From assembly GCF_002252565.1 (NCBI RefSeq), contig NZ_NPML01000019.1, positions 1 to 64,000 on the forward strand: a stretch of DNA of 64,000 nt, written 5' to 3'. This DNA comes from Petroclostridium xylanilyticum (lineage in GTDB: Bacteria > Bacillota > Clostridia > SK-Y3). Numbering within the stretch: the stretch's first letter is position 1; each line of letters starts with the position of its first letter. The notes beneath the pieces were generated by a model. The model made no database searches, was not told where the DNA came from, and saw only the letters and a program-made list of their open reading frames with translations. Shown here in pieces: positions 63,869 through 64,000 of this stretch. A program made the translations under genes and the position numbers.

Positions 63869-64000
63869 TGTGACAGGAAAAAAATAAAATTTTTATGAAT
63901 TTTCTTGAATTCCTATGAGCTTATGTCCGTGCCCGTCATTTCAATGTTTTCGGCGTTCCTGAACACTGCGTCCCTGTCCAGCGTAGAGGATATCATATGC

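Overview
The window looks like a chromosomal stretch from an anaerobic, low-to-mid GC member of the Bacillota (class Clostridia). The evidence is the AGGAGG ribosome sites with frequent TTG/GTG starts, BlaI/M56 pairs, large serine recombinases, an Amidase_6 and a DUF6147-type secreted protein, IS21 elements, group IIC introns, and a Siphoviridae-type HK97-like prophage of clostridial gene order. No rRNA, tRNA or CRISPR array was seen. Almost everything is on the minus strand.

Layout. (1) 1-6436: an IS91-type transposase relic, then a carbonyl/aldehyde detoxification group (two aldo-keto reductases, a flavodoxin, a cupin, an iron alcohol dehydrogenase) with a MerR/AdhR-like regulator. The regulator gene and the alcohol dehydrogenase gene carry the same dyad inside a 19-bp-spaced promoter. 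(2) 6658-12530: two tandem BlaI + M56-peptidase (BlaR1-like) operons with matching promoter/operator architecture. The second M56 gene is frameshifted, and each operon is followed by a short relic that looks like the C-terminus of a 23S rRNA methyltransferase (RlmD type). (3) 12599-14675: an endonuclease III-like glycosylase, an unknown gene, and a two-gene operon coding a Phd-like/HARE-HTH fusion and a nine-cysteine peptide, preceded by three 12-bp iterons.

(4) About 14,690-56,878: a decayed prophage read on the minus strand. From its early to late end it carries: truncated DNA polymerase I, antirepressor, DUF7768/DUF4406 protein, truncated primase-helicase fused by deletion to a sigma-like relic, a Panacea-type toxin-antitoxin pair, two promoter-plus-terminator leader cassettes, HNH nuclease, terminase small subunit, two ParB-methyltransferase fusions, an amidoligase / dead-amidoligase / gamma-glutamylcyclotransferase cluster, terminase large subunit, portal, ClpP-type protease, HK97 capsid, connectors, tail genes (with a -1 frameshift site), GH18 tail protein, holin, endolysin and a three-gene serine recombinase module. 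It has been hit by two group II introns (one with a dead reverse transcriptase), one IS21 element (in the gp10-like gene), a deletion between primase and sigma-like gene, and loss of its early region at a small inverted-repeat element. It is unlikely to be inducible as it stands.

(5) 56,879-64,000: the inverted-repeat element, a lipoprotein gene split by a second IS21 element (7-bp target duplication), another lipoprotein, an Amidase_6 cell-wall protein and a DUF6147 protein whose ribosome site lies inside a long hairpin.

The parts most worth follow-up are the duplicated late-promoter/attenuator cassette (one copy invaded by an intron at its terminator), the amidoligase cluster with a catalytically empty paralogue, and the iteron-controlled HARE-HTH/Cys-rich peptide operon.
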